Shown here piece after piece: positions 20,537-33,157 of a stretch of 64,000 nucleotides of DNA. This DNA comes from Platanthera guangdongensis (lineage: Eukaryota > Streptophyta > Magnoliopsida > Asparagales > Orchidaceae). The position numbers and the translations under genes were made by a program. The stretch is from assembly GCA_039583875.1 (NCBI GenBank), contig CM077147.1, forward strand, positions 114,572,440 through 114,636,439. Direction: 5' to 3'. The notes under the pieces were generated by a model. It saw only the letters and a program-made list of their open reading frames with translations, searched no databases and was not told the DNA's origin. The first letter of the stretch is position 1. Every line of letters starts with the position of its first letter.

Positions 20537-22208
20537 TGAATTTTCTCAAAGTAGTCAGCAAGGTAGCCTAAAGCCAAATTAATATTCTCAGAACTACCTA
20601 GTTCACACTTTGATCATGCGGAAGCCTAAGGAGCAAGTTTAACACCAACCACAAATGGAAGAACAAGCAGGTCATATATTCATTCACACTTCTTTACAAG
20701 GCGAGGTATACGTAGCGAGACATGATTTCACTAGTACACAAGCTACAAATAGAAAGAACAAAACAAGTCGGGCGGACAGCATTGGAGACCACCGAGACCG
20801 CCTTGTCCGCCAAGGTCGCCCAAGCCGCCCTCGCTGCAACTGCTACAAGCCGAATAGCATGTGGAGTCCGCCGAGACCACGAGGTCAAGCAGACATACCA
20901 TTATTCGCTGCCTGCTGAAGAACTGAGGAACAGACCGGCTACCTGCTTGAGACCGGCAGACAGGTTATTGGAACTTGAACAAGATGAAGCAAAAAACTAA
21001 CACTTCAATGCCCAACTGCAATGCCCAACTCCAAAGAGACCAGCTGAGACCGCACACTTCAATGCCCAACTCCTGGCTCCTTGAAGCTAGTCGTGCGACC
21101 TGCACACAGCACACCATCAGCACTACTCAACCGGCGCGAACAGAAAATCGCAGACCGCAACACTTGCCCAAGCTCATCTTACTATTCACTCTGTTACTGT
21201 AGATGTGCCGGGGGGTTCTATTTATAGGCGAGGTGAGGAGTGTGGTCCAAGTGGGAAGACTAGTCCCAACTGTCCGCTCAATCCGCAAAGACTTAGCCAG
21301 ATTCCAAGAAAACTGCCAGAAGCAAGGCACTGATGTTCACTACCCGGCGGCCTTGAACCAGACTACCCAAACTATACAAACAAGGTACAGTCTGCACAGT
21401 CCGCACACATCATCACATGGATAGCCACAACTCCTTCAGTGACAGTCCGCATAAACAAGAGGCAGTCTGCCCAGCACAAGAGCAAAGCCTCCATCCGCCA
21501 CAAGTCCACAACCAAAGGCAGTCCGCCCGGTCAGCAGCGGACTTGGCGAAAATTGCGGACACATTTGACTTGTCACAGAATGTGACCAAGTCCAGTAAAA
21601 CACCAAAGGCCTTGCGTGAGCTCGGCGGACAAGGCCCAGTCTGACAATAACTAAAGTAGATCGCCAATTCCACCAAGGTGAGCAGCTCGCCAATACCACC
21701 AAGGTACGCTGATCGCCAATAACTACTCGCACAGCTACCAAAACAAACAGCCAACTGTTGGACTCCGACACCAGTCCCCGCAGTCCTCCATAGCAGTTAG
21801 CACCTATTGTACCACCAGAGCTCGACAAGGGCCACAGTAGTTAGCACCTGGTACCCAATCCGCCGGTTGACAGAAGCATGTAATACACAAAGCCACTGAA
21901 TAAGGCACTGCCTACAGCCCGCAAACCGCAGTTCGCTCAGTCCGCATACCAGGCCGCTCAGGTCACACAGGCCATTCTTCAACAACCAAGCCATCAAGAC
22001 AACCAAAGTCACTAGGCCGCACCAGTAGTCTGCCCAGGCCGCGGACTCAGGCCGCTCAGGCCGCATACTCCGCCCTCAACAGCCAAGCCAACAAGATAGC
22101 CAACACCCAGGCCGCAACCAGCAGTCCGCCCAGGCCGCGAACTAAGACCGCTCAGGATGCATAGACCGCCCAACCAGTCCATCACCCACTTCCACTTCAC
22201 AAATTTCA
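20537..22208 (-). repeat. LTR-like block I (5' LTR of a copia element)
   Basis: On the coding (minus) strand it starts TGAAATTTGTGAAG at 22208 and ends GAGAAAATTCA at 20537, next to the primer site. A TATA box (TATAAATAG) lies at 21218-21226 on the minus strand. Upstream of it, 21430-22190 is rich in short repeats such as AGGCCGC and CAGTCCGCC. Tat integrase sequence begins immediately after 22208. No partner LTR is visible, and the ends do not match block J. Confidence 0.65.
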
Positions 22209-23362
22209 ATAGAAGGAAGCTTATATCTGAAGATGCTTTCGGGTCTTCTGGCGCAATGTGTGATAGAAGAGGAGACCCGACGGATTCTGGAGGAGGTGCA
22301 CTCTAGGGAATATGGTAACCATTCCGAAGGTAGGACGTTGGAGGCAAGGGTCGTCAGGCAGGGGTACTTCTGGCCCACCCTGAGGAAGGATGTTGTGGAA
22401 TTTGTGAGAAGATGCCAAAATGCCAACTCTACGCCCCCCTCCAGCTCTTGCCCGCTCAAAGGCTCCGAAGAATCACGACACCATGGCCATTCGCTATCTG
22501 GGGAATGGATTTAGTTGGGCATTTCCCTCAGGCTAGTGGGCAAAGGAGGTTTCTCCTGGTTATGATCGACTACTTCTCTAAGTGGCTGGAGGTCAAGGCG
22601 CTGGCCAAAGTAACCTTCCAAGTCATCAGGAACTTCGTTTGGGCCCAGATCATCTGCAGGTACGGGCTGCCTCAGGCCATCTTCACGGACAATGGTCCTC
22701 AATTTGCAAGTGAGGAGTTTTTAAGTTCCTACACTCATCTGGGCATCGACCTCAGATTTGCCTCCATCCACCACCACAGGAGCAATGGTCAGGTGGAGGC
22801 GGAGAACAAAATTATCATGAATCTGCTCAAGAAGAAGGTAGAGAACTTGAGGGGGAGTTGGGTGGAACAGCTACCCTCAGTATTGTGGGCCTTGCGGATA
22901 ACTCCGAACACATCTACCGACGAGACCCCATTCAAACTTTACCATGGGTGTTAGGCGGTCCTGCCCATGGAATTTGAGGTTCGGTCCCCACAAGTTGCGG
23001 CTGCAGGTGATGGAGACGAGGCTTGGAGGTTAGAAAATTAAGGGGGCTTATGCCTCTGGCTGGTCATGGTAGAAGAGCTACGCGACGTCGCAGACATCAG
23101 GCAGGAAGAAATCAAACAGCGGATAGCAAGACACTTTGACAAGCATATCAGGATCAAGCAATTCGCGGAAGGAGATCTGTTGCTAAATAAAGTTGATGAT
23201 GCGTGGAGATCTGCCCCCGTGGGTAAGCTCAACCCAAATTGGGAAGGGCCTTATATTATTGACTGGGTACTGAGAACAGGAGGTTACCACCTCCAGGATT
23301 TAGAGGGTAGGACCATGAGCCACACCTGGAACGGTGATGACTTGAGACACTTTTACCCATGA
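22209..23362 (+). pseudogene. Tat-type gypsy integrase fragment H
   Basis: Plus-strand Ty3/gypsy integrase. The zinc-binding region (YFWPTLRKDVVEFVRRCQ) is at about 22360-22415. A frameshift follows near 22416. The core then runs from 22420: GMDLVGHFPQ with the first Asp, FTDNGPQF with the second, and GQVEAENK with the Glu, so the DDE triad is present. A stop at 22952 and a poorly conserved stretch precede the C-terminal domain at 23066-23362 (FAEGDLLLNKV ... NWEGPYIIDWV). These motifs resemble the Tat/Ogre/Retand lineage. The left side is cut at block I, so protease and reverse transcriptase are missing. Confidence 0.85.
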
Positions 23363-23691
23363 GAAGGGAAGGCAAAAATTGTATACTCAAATCAAGTTCA
23401 TTATAATATATTTCTCAAATTACATCTTGTCTTTAGATACTGTGAAATTCTAATGGCAGGAAGATGGTCGCTTCTGCACTACCCCGAGCGCGGCTTGGCC
23501 CCAGGCAGACCTGCTACGCAGGCTCTTATTAGCTGGCAGGTATGAAGGCTTCCTTATGAGGGAGAGGTCTGGTTCTTGATCCTTGGTTCTGCACTACCCC
23601 GAGCATGGCTCGACCCTAGGTGGACCCGCTGCGTAGGCTCTCATTAGCTGGCAGTCCCGAAGTCTCTCCTGTGGGAAGAGGTGTAAGACCC
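23363..23691 (+). repeat. 3' tail of element H with a 115-bp direct repeat
   Basis: Non-coding sequence after the integrase. Two direct repeats start with ttctgcactaccccgagc at 23472 and 23587, a period of 115 bp. They contain the GC-rich string gcaggctct.attagctggcag. The stretch ends at 23691, where the LTR of element A begins. The 3' LTR of H is not in the window. Confidence 0.75.
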
Positions 23692-24174
23692 CCCCTCCCG
23701 GATCCCAAAACACAGCCACAAAGGGGGAGTCTTATGACCGGAACAGCCATCTTGCGGTAGCATTAGCACACGGGCTAACCTGTACCACAAGATGCCTATT
23801 CCGCTGGCTCCAACAATATCAATATAACATGCCAACCCAACCAAAATATAAGCAAGAGAAGTCAAATCCACACTAAGTATATGAGTCCAAATAGTACAAC
23901 AAAAGAGAAGCTAAAACATGCTTCTACATATCAGAGTACAGCTATAGAAATTGCCCAAAAAGGGGCTACATCAAATCCTCTCAACACTCACATCTGTGAC
24001 TGACGGTATTGACGGCACCGTCACTTCAGGCCCTGTCGTCCTGTCCTGGCTGCTCTACCTGCAGCGTGACCTCCTAAAAGGAAGACGTAGCAACCGTTAG
24101 TCAAAACGACGAAGTGGCTTCACATCCGCTCCCCCGGCGACTTCTCGGCACCGGGAGGATAGAAGGAACAAGGG

Positions 24175-24175
<1 letters not shown>

Positions 24176-24246
<71 letters not shown>
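24176..24246. repeat. (TA)n microsatellite
   Basis: About 35 TA units within the A LTR. Confidence 0.97.
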
Positions 24247-24249
<3 letters not shown>

Positions 24250-26575
24250 AGTAAAAGAAGTACAAGCAGGTGACAATAGTGTAAGAGTAACAATATCATG
24301 ATCTAGCAAATATTTAAGAGCTATAGCAAACTAACAAGTATAAGTAACAACAGGAAAGTAACTTAACTTATAAGAATGCACATACAAACTTATAAGTTAA
24401 GGATCGAGTTACATAAAAGTAACTCATCATATAAGAGTGCCCATACAAACTTATATGATGAGGATCTTATTGTGAAATGTTATGAAATACTATGTATGCT
24501 ATGCAATGACTCACCCATGATCACACACATGCAATTGCTATGTCGACACAGACTATAGTTCCCACTTTTCAAGCAGGTAGCTAACCTCTCAGGCATCAGC
24601 CGCTTTGGCCAGGCGGTGATAGTAGAACGGACACTTCTACTACTAGGCGGGCCTCCACACTGCTTCACCTATATCTCTGTATGCCTCAACGCTAAGAACA
24701 CAATAGCGGAGCCCATGCGTACTACGGCCCAGCAGGGTCTTGGGTAGATGTGCACCAAGAACACAGCCCGAACTGGCCTTATGTGACCCGGAAGGGGCCT
24801 CGGAAGTAAGCACGAGGACACAGCCCAACCATTCACTTGGAACGGAAGGGGCCCCGGGACATGAACACCGAGGACACAGCCCAACCGCCCAAAGTCTAAC
24901 TATTAACTGCCATCGGTGTGATGACTGGCGAGCCCGTAGACCATCCACACTATCCTTAACCCAGGATTACGACACCGCGGTCGACTCACACCACATGCAA
25001 TTTCACCCACCGTGGCATGGAAGGGGCCTCGGAAGAAGGCACGATGACACAACCCAAACATCCATCCATACCCTATCTCCACACAAACCAAACAAGTGAC
25101 GGTCAACACCGCACTTACATCCTTTCACAATACTACCCGTAGGGAGACGACGCTCTAAGTGTTGGACTACTAAACTCATTCCATTAGTCAAACATACTCA
25201 TGGCCATAATTTATTCCTCTACATGACTTTCCAAGTGATGACAGCATAATGTAAACATGATGCGCATATAGATCTATCAATATTTCCAAATGGTAACAAC
25301 ATATTATAAACATGAAGCGCGTATAAAGATCCATCAATCTTTCCAAATGATAACAATATATTATAAACATGATGCGCACAAATAACAATCTATCAATTTC
25401 TATCAACTCAATTCGTTTAAGTAAGCTTGCTTCACAATTTGATTATCTGAAATATGATTAATAAAATTCATGAATCATGCAACTAATATGATTAATCATA
25501 AAAGAGTTCATCCAAACCAAGTAACTTGCAATATTAATTCCACCGAATCCAAATCCATATTATATAAAACCCAGAATTTAGGTGCATAGTAAATCTGGAT
25601 TGCAAATTCAACCGAAGATTCCCAAAGCTATAGGAATCTGGTGAAAACGTGTATCCCTTCGATGGAAAGGTCTTTCCATGGGCTACAGCTTTCATATTCA
25701 GACCTCAACCCAGATTTGATATTATCCTATTTGAAATCAGACTTGAAGTCCGCTGCGTACAGAACACAATTTCTGCATGCAGTATTTATTGAACACCATT
25801 TTCGTTTAGACTTTCCTGTGGCTATAGACATCGCCTAAAGTCGTGCAGCCACTCGTTGGAAAGGTATTTGCAAGGGCTTCAACTTTATTGTTTAGTTGAA
25901 AGCCCAGATCTGGCCATATCTCTCATGAAAATGGCTTACAATATTACTGCGTGCAGAATACAGATTCAACATACATCTTGAGGCGGAATGAATGGCATCG
26001 GTTCATCTTCCTCCTCAAGTCGATCCTCTCGGATCACCTCCAGAAATTCCTCCACCCTTATTCACCCTCATGAGGCCTTTGCTCTTCACGAAACCATCCC
26101 CATCTCCACATAGAAGATCAGAGAGGTTGAAGACACCACTAACCAAGAGCACAAGCCCCGGATTAGCCTCACCCTAGAGAAATCATCTTCTCACATGTCA
26201 AGACTCTTTTGAGTCGACGTCTCGCCAATATATATAGATCTAGCACCAAGGGAGAGGGTAGGAAGCTCACCTCGATTTCAGCGGTACCACCATTTCCGGC
26301 CATGGATCTCGTAATTCTCCTTGGCGGCATCTTCTCCTTCGCGACGCTGGCTGATTTTCCCTCCCTAGAACTTGTTTTTGCAGCTTCTCTCCCTCAATCA
26401 GGAATTTCTCTCAAGGAAAACGGCTGGAAAGAAGAGTGAAAACGACTAGGGTTTTCACAGTCCATATATATAACAGGAGTGGAGCTTTACGGACGGTTAC
26501 AATGTAAAATCAATTAACCGACACGGGCGAAGCGTTACAGACGGATACAACGCCGATACAATATTCGATACGACA

Positions 26576-26835
26576 GAACATGCCCTGGTCACGCTCATGG
26601 TCACGCCCGTGACATCGGGCGTGACACCTATCGGCGACCGAAATTCATCGAACTCAACTGAAATCGTCGAACGGAGAACACGCCCCGGTCACGCCCATGG
26701 TCACGCCCATGACACCGGGTGTGACTCCTATCTTCGAACGGAATTCATCGAACTAAACTAAAATCGTCGAATGGAGAACACGCCCCGGTCACGCCCATGG
26801 TCACGCCCGTGATAGGGGGCGTGTCCTGTGTTCCA
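26576..26835. repeat. 100-bp tandem repeat with palindromic cores, A LTR
   Basis: Copies start with gaacacgcccc (or a variant) at 26576, 26676 and 26776, an exact 100-bp step, the last copy being partial. Each begins with two or three GGTCACGCCC(A/G)TG units. The unit GTCACGCCCGTGAC has 5-bp inverted arms. Further single units lie at 26896-26936. Confidence 0.9.
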
Positions 26836-27197
26836 CTACTCGAGTACTCGATAACTACTCGAGTACTCTACAACTAACTGGATAGATACTGGTATGGTCA
26901 CGCCCGTGTCAGACCGGTCACGCCCGTGACATCGGTGTGAAACTCACTAAGTCGAGAATTCACTACCCGTGTCCAGCTCTGGACAACTCGAGCGCTGGTT
27001 CCTCCTACATTCTCCTGTGCTGCCCAATTTCCAGCACTTCTCTATACCCAAGTCAACTCTCCTGACTCAAAACACACACGAGGGGCCTAGTACAATTCAG
27101 TACGTTACAAATCCTATAAACAAAATAAAAGATTTCGTCCCCGAAATCAGGCTTAGGCTAGGGGAGAAAAGCATAACAGGAAAATCAACATATGCTT

Positions 27198-29295
27198 TTA
27201 AATAAAATTACCTGGAGCAAACAACTCTGGATAGCGTTGTTGCATCAAATCCATTGGCTCCCATGTGTACTCCTCCTTCCCATGGTTAGACCATAGAACC
27301 TTCACCAAGGGAACACCTTTACGGCGTAACATTCTCGTCTCGTTATCTACGATCCGCACTGGCTCTAGTCGCACAGACCTATCGGATGCCACATCACCAT
27401 CAGTAGTGGGGGTATATTGTTCGGACCGCAACAACGCCTTTCGAAGCGAGGACACATGGAACACGTCGTGGAGGTTCTCCAGCTCTGGCGGTAAATCCAA
27501 CCGATAGTCCAATGGGCCAATCCTTTCCAGTATAGTATAAGGCACAACATATCTTGGGATGAGCTTTTTCACTCCACGCACCCGCGACACTCCATGCATC
27601 GGCCGAATCTTGAGGAACACTTTATCACCCACTTGGAACTCCACCATCCGGTGCTTTACATTGTAATACTTCGCCTGCCGAATTTGAGCCTCCAACAAGC
27701 GATCCCGTATCAGTCTGACCGCCGCATCAGTATCATCTATATATTCATTTCCCAATGTCTTCGGATCTTCATCCTGCACCCAAGACAAGGGAGTCCTGCA
27801 CCTTCTTCCATAAAGGGCTTCATAGGGCGCCATGCCGATGCTCGCCTGATGTCTATTATTATAGGAGAATTCCACTAGTGGCAAGAGCCTTTCACATGGC
27901 TCTCCTCTGTCCAGCACACATAATTTCAATAAATCTTCCAGTGTTATGATGGCCCGCTCAGACTGCCCGTCCGTCTGAGGGTGAAACGCTGTGCTAAAGG
28001 TTAGGCGCGAGCCCAAATACGCCTGCACCGCTTTCCACTCCTTGGAAATAAACTAGCCATACCGATCTGAAATAATTGTCTTGGGAACGCCATGATACCG
28101 TACGAATTGCTCCACAAAGAGGCGTACCAAAACGTCCACGTGTGCTTCCTTCTTCATTTGAATGAACCGGGCCACCTTTGTCAGTCGATCAATAATAACC
28201 CACAATGAATCATTCCCGGAGCGGGAGCGAGGTATCCCATGGATGATGTCCATGGAGATATCCTCAAACTTCCACTCGGGGATGGGAAATGACTGCAATA
28301 AACCACCGGGACTCTTACATTCGGTCTTCACCCTTTGACAAGCTTCGCAATGTGTAACATAGTAACGAACATCCTTCTTCATTCCCGGCCAGCACATGGT
28401 CTTCTGTAAGCCGGCGTACATCTTGGCAATACCCGGGTCTACAAAATATTGAGAGCAATGTGCCTCTCTCAAGATATCCTCCCGGATTTTGCCTCTCTTA
28501 GGAATATATAGCCGACCACGATAATAAACGAGGTCGTCTTTTAGTGTGTACTCATCGGTGGTCCCATCTTCAATTGCCTTGACTGCTGGGGCCAAGGCCG
28601 CATCCATTCCTTGCTCCACCCGAATCCGGTCCCGGATATCACAAACTATGCTCATGCTTGCCAAATACTCTGTGTACTCTATCGAAGGAGCCTTGAATAC
28701 CAGAGTAATATCCATCTCCTCAATCATCCGAGCCAACTCCATACTCATCAACCGAGACTCTGGGTTAGAGCCTTGCACTTTTCTACTCAATGCATCGACT
28801 ACCGAGTTCGCTTTCCCGGGGTGGTAGTTCATGGTAAACTCGTAGTCGCATAGAAATTCCAACCACCACCGTTGTCTCAGGTTCAACTCCTTCTGAGTGT
28901 GGACATACTTCAAGTTTTTGTGATCGGAAAAGATTTCGCAGTGGACGCCATATAGATAATGCCTCCAGAACTTCAAAGCAAACACCACTGCTCCCAACTC
29001 CAAATCATGGACCGGGTAATTAATTTCATGTTTCTTTAACTGTCTTGAAGCATATGCGATCACGTGCCCGTGCTGCATCAGCACCGCTCCCATCCCTTAA
29101 TATGACGCGTCCGTGTAAACCTGAAATCCTTCCTTCCCAGACGGAAGTGCAAGGATGGGGGCGGAGGTAAGCCTATCCTTCAGCTCTTGGAACGCCGCTT
29201 CATATTGGGGAGTCCACTCAAATGGCACACCTTTCTTCGTCAATGAGGTAAGGGGAAGAGCAACCTTTGAAAATCCTTTCACGAACTTGCGGTAG
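27198..29295 (-). pseudogene. Chromovirus A pol: RNase H, integrase and chromodomain
   Basis: One minus-strand frame running 29295 to 27198. RNase H comes first (VYTDASY at about 29100, then [11 protein letters not shown] and FSDHKNLKY). The integrase zinc region follows (EAH...C.AC), then the DDE core ([20 protein letters not shown]) and a C-terminal chromodomain (VKVLWSNHGKEEYTWEP). The chromodomain and motif order fit a Tekay/Del-like chromovirus. Two in-frame stops are visible, TAA at 29094-29096 (expected Gln in YTDASYQGMGAVLM) and TAG at 28050-28052 (expected Trp-like position after SDRYG). Reverse transcriptase is missing because the B LTR cuts in at 29296. In the zinc finger the expected second His reads Asp (YFVDPG). 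Confidence 0.92.
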
Positions 29296-29916
29296 TGTAA
29301 CACCTCCCCTGTAGTGGACGTATAATATGGGTCCGGCCGGGGCCCCACAGCATACGAACGCCACAGCTTTAGTATTATAAGTTGATATAACTACCCAAAC
29401 TCAAAACACTTGCACAACACAGCGGAAACAAACAGGACTAGAAGTTATCCACCACTAAAGAGTAAAACAAATGGCCTTAAGGCCTAACATCAAGTGTCCA
29501 AAAGAGATATAAAACATCAATCATGAATGTGCTCAGCACTCCTAGTCTACCTCGGCATGCAAGCCGGACAAAAGAGTCTCAAACAAACATCATCATCAAT
29601 GTAGTGCTACAAAAGAGGGAAAAACACTTCATGGGCTTAGGCCTTTTTGGCCGGCGTGCTAGCTCCTGCATGCGATCCTTGCCCTGTAAAAATTATTAGT
29701 AACGTGGGTCAGCAAAGGCTGACCTCAAACTGTGTAACAACACATCTCCTCCCGGCCGCCCCTAACGGACCCCGGGGAACCCTCCAACCTGCAAGTCAGC
29801 ACTTCATATGCAATTAAAATAGCTATAAACAGAAGAACACTAAAACAGGCTTGGATGTCTCAATCATCAAACATGTTCTCTATTGGTTGAGCATATAAAG
29901 AAAAGGGTCTACTATG
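29296..29916 (-). repeat. Chromovirus B LTR, first part
   Basis: Starts TGTAACACCTCCCC directly against the RNase H of element A. It is 621 bp and is interrupted after 29916 by element C. The LTR resumes at 40977. Joining the two halves restores a sequence colinear with the reverse of 1-1471. The 5-bp flanks of C are ctatg (29912-29916) and caatg (40977-40981), which differ at one base. Confidence 0.9.
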
Positions 29917-31927
29917 TGATAAGTAAAGTTTGTTTTAAAGAAGATAGATTTGGTTTTATATAATCTTTTACGTATATAAGTCTATCTCTTTTTTTACTTA
30001 TATCTTGTGGATTAAGGCAAGAGTACCTATCGCATAGGAGTATATTATTTTGTAGAAAATATCAAGGTCGTATTTTTCCTGGGATCGGTGTTAATTATTC
30101 TACTTTTTAGAACGAACTATTATTTTATCGAACGAACGGAGTGGAGTGTATAGAAAAAAAAATTATATATACGTGTTTTTATTAAGATAGGGACTTAGAA
30201 GGTAGTCCTTGATTTCAGAATTACTTTGAGAGAATATTAATTCACCTATTAAAGAACAACTTTATTCCTTAATTACCTAACTTAACGAGAGGGTCCCTTT
30301 GGTAGCATCACTGATTCGAAAGTACGACCGGGGAGGCTTGCGTTTAAAACGGGTTAACGTAAACGTAGTGTCTCTTCACCTAGTATATGATCAATTAACA
30401 GAAAACCCTAGTTAGGATAACTAGAAAGTAGAGTTGAAATAGTTGAAAATAATATCCAGCCCAGAGCTCATCTTGACCAAGTGCTAAGGGTTCTTAGCCT
30501 CTTCTCAGGATGGGGGCGGTATAAAGTGCAGAAAATAATATCTACCTATCTATCTTAATCCAGGACTTAAGCTATCGCTTCGCCTTTCATTCGGATAGGG
30601 TAGTAAAATCTAAAATTTTGCAGAGCTTTCGCACTATCTTAATCCAGGTCATAGGCTTTCGCCTCGCCCTTCATTCGGGATAGTATGAAATAATAAGATT
30701 TTGAAAATAATTTTAAAAGCAGTTTCACGCTATCTTAATCCAGGACATAAGCAGAGCTTCGCCTTTCATTCGGGATAGTATGAAAAAAATAAAGGTGAAT
30801 AAAACAGTAAAATACTCAGAATTGAATTTGAAAGAGTCTATTTTATAAAGTTCAAAAATTATTACAACTTTCTAAAAAGCTGAAAAAAAACTAAAATATT
30901 ACAACTTACAGAACTTTTGAATACTTGAAAGCTACTACCAGTTCCTTGTCAGAGAGCTGGGGAGTCCTAACAGTTCTTAAGGAAGCTGCTAGTGTTCCAA
31001 TAATTCTACTCAGCCCTGCCCCTCTATTTATAGGAAAAAAGTAAATGCTTTTGGAAAAGCACTTTTGGAAAAGTTGTCAAACAACTTATGGAAAAGCTGC
31101 CAAACAGCGTTTGCAAAAGCTGAAAATCTGCTTATAGAACAGCTGGCTATTGGACAGCTTGACACGTGGCGGTTTGGATATGGATGGAGCTGACTTGGCT
31201 GGATAAGAACTGCATCTGCTGATGGAAAAGCAGCTGATGGATAAGCTGGCAGCTGGCTGATTGAAAAGCTGCTGGTGGGCTGCTGATGGAAAAGCTGGCG
31301 GGTTGGCGGGTAGCAGGTTGAGCTGGCGGGTTGCAGGTTGACGGGTTGCGGGTCCGAGTAGCAGGTTGGGGGCTGGCGGGTTGCGGGTCCTGGAGAGTTG
31401 GCGGGCTGGACTAAATCCATTCAAAAAATGCGCTGGCCTGGTCTCGATCCCAAGCAAACAGAGAGAACAACTAAACACCACTCCACTAGGCCAATTGATC
31501 TTTGTTGTTTGAAACCTGCAAATAATATATTTATAATATATAAAAATACAGATTTTATTATACTATAATTTTGACAATCTTATATTATTTTAAAATATAA
31601 TTATAATATTTACAAGATAATAAAAAATATTGTTTTAATAATATTTTACATTCGTAATAAAATTTTATTTAAAAGATAATATACATAATATTACTTATAT
31701 AATATTACTAAATATTAATAATACTATACATATTATATTATAATTTATAAGTACAGTGTAATTAATTTATATAAATTATATTAACTTTTATTATTATTAT
31801 TATAAATATTTATTTAGAGAATAAAAAAACAAACAATTTATTCAATAATTTACATAAACTTTTACAAATTATATTTAGAAATTAAACTAAAATGTATACT
31901 AAAATGTTTATAAATAACTACTCATCA
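29917..31927 (-). repeat. Element C 3' LTR
   Basis: 2011 bp. It has a TATA box (TATAAATAG) at 31024-31032 on the minus strand. Upstream of it, at 31040-31420, lie many short direct repeats (GGAAAAGC, CAGCTG, GGCGGGTTGC). Three copies of a unit starting ctatcttaatccagg, spaced 84 and 96 bp, lie downstream at 30550, 30634 and 30730. The 130-codon Pro/Gln-rich frames here are shadows. The end near 31500-31927 is extremely AT-rich. Confidence 0.93.
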
Positions 31928-33157
31928 AATACCCCCATACTTAATTTTTGCTATTCCAGAGCAAATATAGAGTTGAGTATATTTACAAGTTATGAAATTT
32001 TCTATTTACTATCAATTTAATTCTTCCAGATAAAACAGGTATAAACATCCGGTGAATAAAGAGTTAAATGCTTTCGTATATATATATCATTGATACCAGA
32101 GTTAGAATTTATAGCCATAAAAAGTTTTTGAAAACAAATAGTAAGCACATATTAAAATCAGATATAACAAGGATAGAGTGGCTTTATGACTACTATATCT
32201 TGTATGAGATATGTTGAAAAATTACAACCTATTAATTATGCTCTCTCAAAATTTTAAGCAAAATTAATTCAATTTTGTAGTGGTTGTATGAGATATCAAC
32301 TTGGTGGTTTTGCCCATGTAGGAGGTGATGAATTTTATCCTCTCACCTTTTTTTTCATATTCATGCATTGTTACAACTATTTTAGGAAAATATTTTCCAA
32401 AATAGCAAAAAAAACTTTGCAGAATTGAACTTTGAATTAATCCAATGCATGTGTTTAGGAGCACATACTCCATTTCATATGATCTTTTAATATTTATTGG
32501 ATGCATATGTTTACGGAATTTTTTTTATTCCCATGGACATAAGATCTTTTCTGTTCTAGGAGCACATACTCCTAGATGCTTGCGTGCGTAAAGAAACATG
32601 CCAAGCGAAATAGTAGGTAGGGGTTGTAAAAATAATTTTGATAAAAGATTTTGAGAGCAATGGTAATAGCTTGATATTTTCTATATTTTAACAAGATTGA
32701 AGTAATGATAATTACAGTCTAAAATTGTTTGGTGAACATAATATGATACTTCTATTGTATATATATGTATTTCTTTTGATATATTAAAGCAGGCTTGCTA
32801 AAAAACTAATTCCGATTGTAAAGAAATTTTACAAGATAGGTTTAACAAGTTTATTCCGGATATTTATATCTATCTAGTTATGAGAAGGAGTAGTAAATTT
32901 GAAAATTGAATAAGTTGCATTTTTATCAACTCAGATTTTTGGAATATATTTACAAAGTATGGTTTTGAAAATTTTGACTTATTTTGGATGAGTAATAAAA
33001 TAAACAATGTTTTTATTTTAAAAGGAAAGATATAACATAAAAGTGAGAAAAAAATTGCAGCTAAAAGCACCCCCATACTTATGTTAGGCATAGGTATGAA
33101 GTGAAAAATATGTACAGAATATACAAAAGCATAAAAGATGGAAATATACATGTGAAT
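31928..33157 (-). other. Element C region between pol and 3' LTR
   Basis: AT-rich and apparently non-coding. The polypurine tract next to the LTR reads AAGTATGGGGGTATT on the minus strand (31928-31943). A second tract, AAGTATGGGGGTGC, lies at about 33067-33081 just after pol. Autonomous Athila elements often carry an envelope-like ORF here. I see none: the hydrophobic 93-codon frame at 32870-33151 looks like chance in AT-rich DNA. Confidence 0.7.

Larger units (their letters stand above)
23692..27109 (-). repeat. Chromovirus A 3' LTR
   Basis: About 3.4 kb from TGTAAGACC to GTACGTTACA, with TGTAA/TTACA inverted ends. It abuts the chromodomain end of A pol on its right, as expected for the 3' LTR of a minus-strand element. 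It contains a (TA)n run (24176-24246), a 100-bp tandem repeat with palindromic GTCACGCCCGTGAC cores (26576-26835) and a TATA-like TATATATA (26465-26472, minus strand) about 100 bp downstream of those repeats. The short open frames inside are shadows. Confidence 0.75.

Noticed and set aside
31028..31481. Pro/Gln-rich 130-codon frames in C LTRs (also at 40073-40526 and 58948-59286)
   Set aside because: They arise from GC-rich short direct repeats upstream of the LTR TATA box, and the frame is broken in the third copy.
32870..33151. Hydrophobic 93-codon frame after C pol as an envelope-like gene
   Set aside because: The region is extremely AT-rich, which gives Phe/Leu/Ile-rich frames by chance. 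The frame is short and lacks any recognisable domain.
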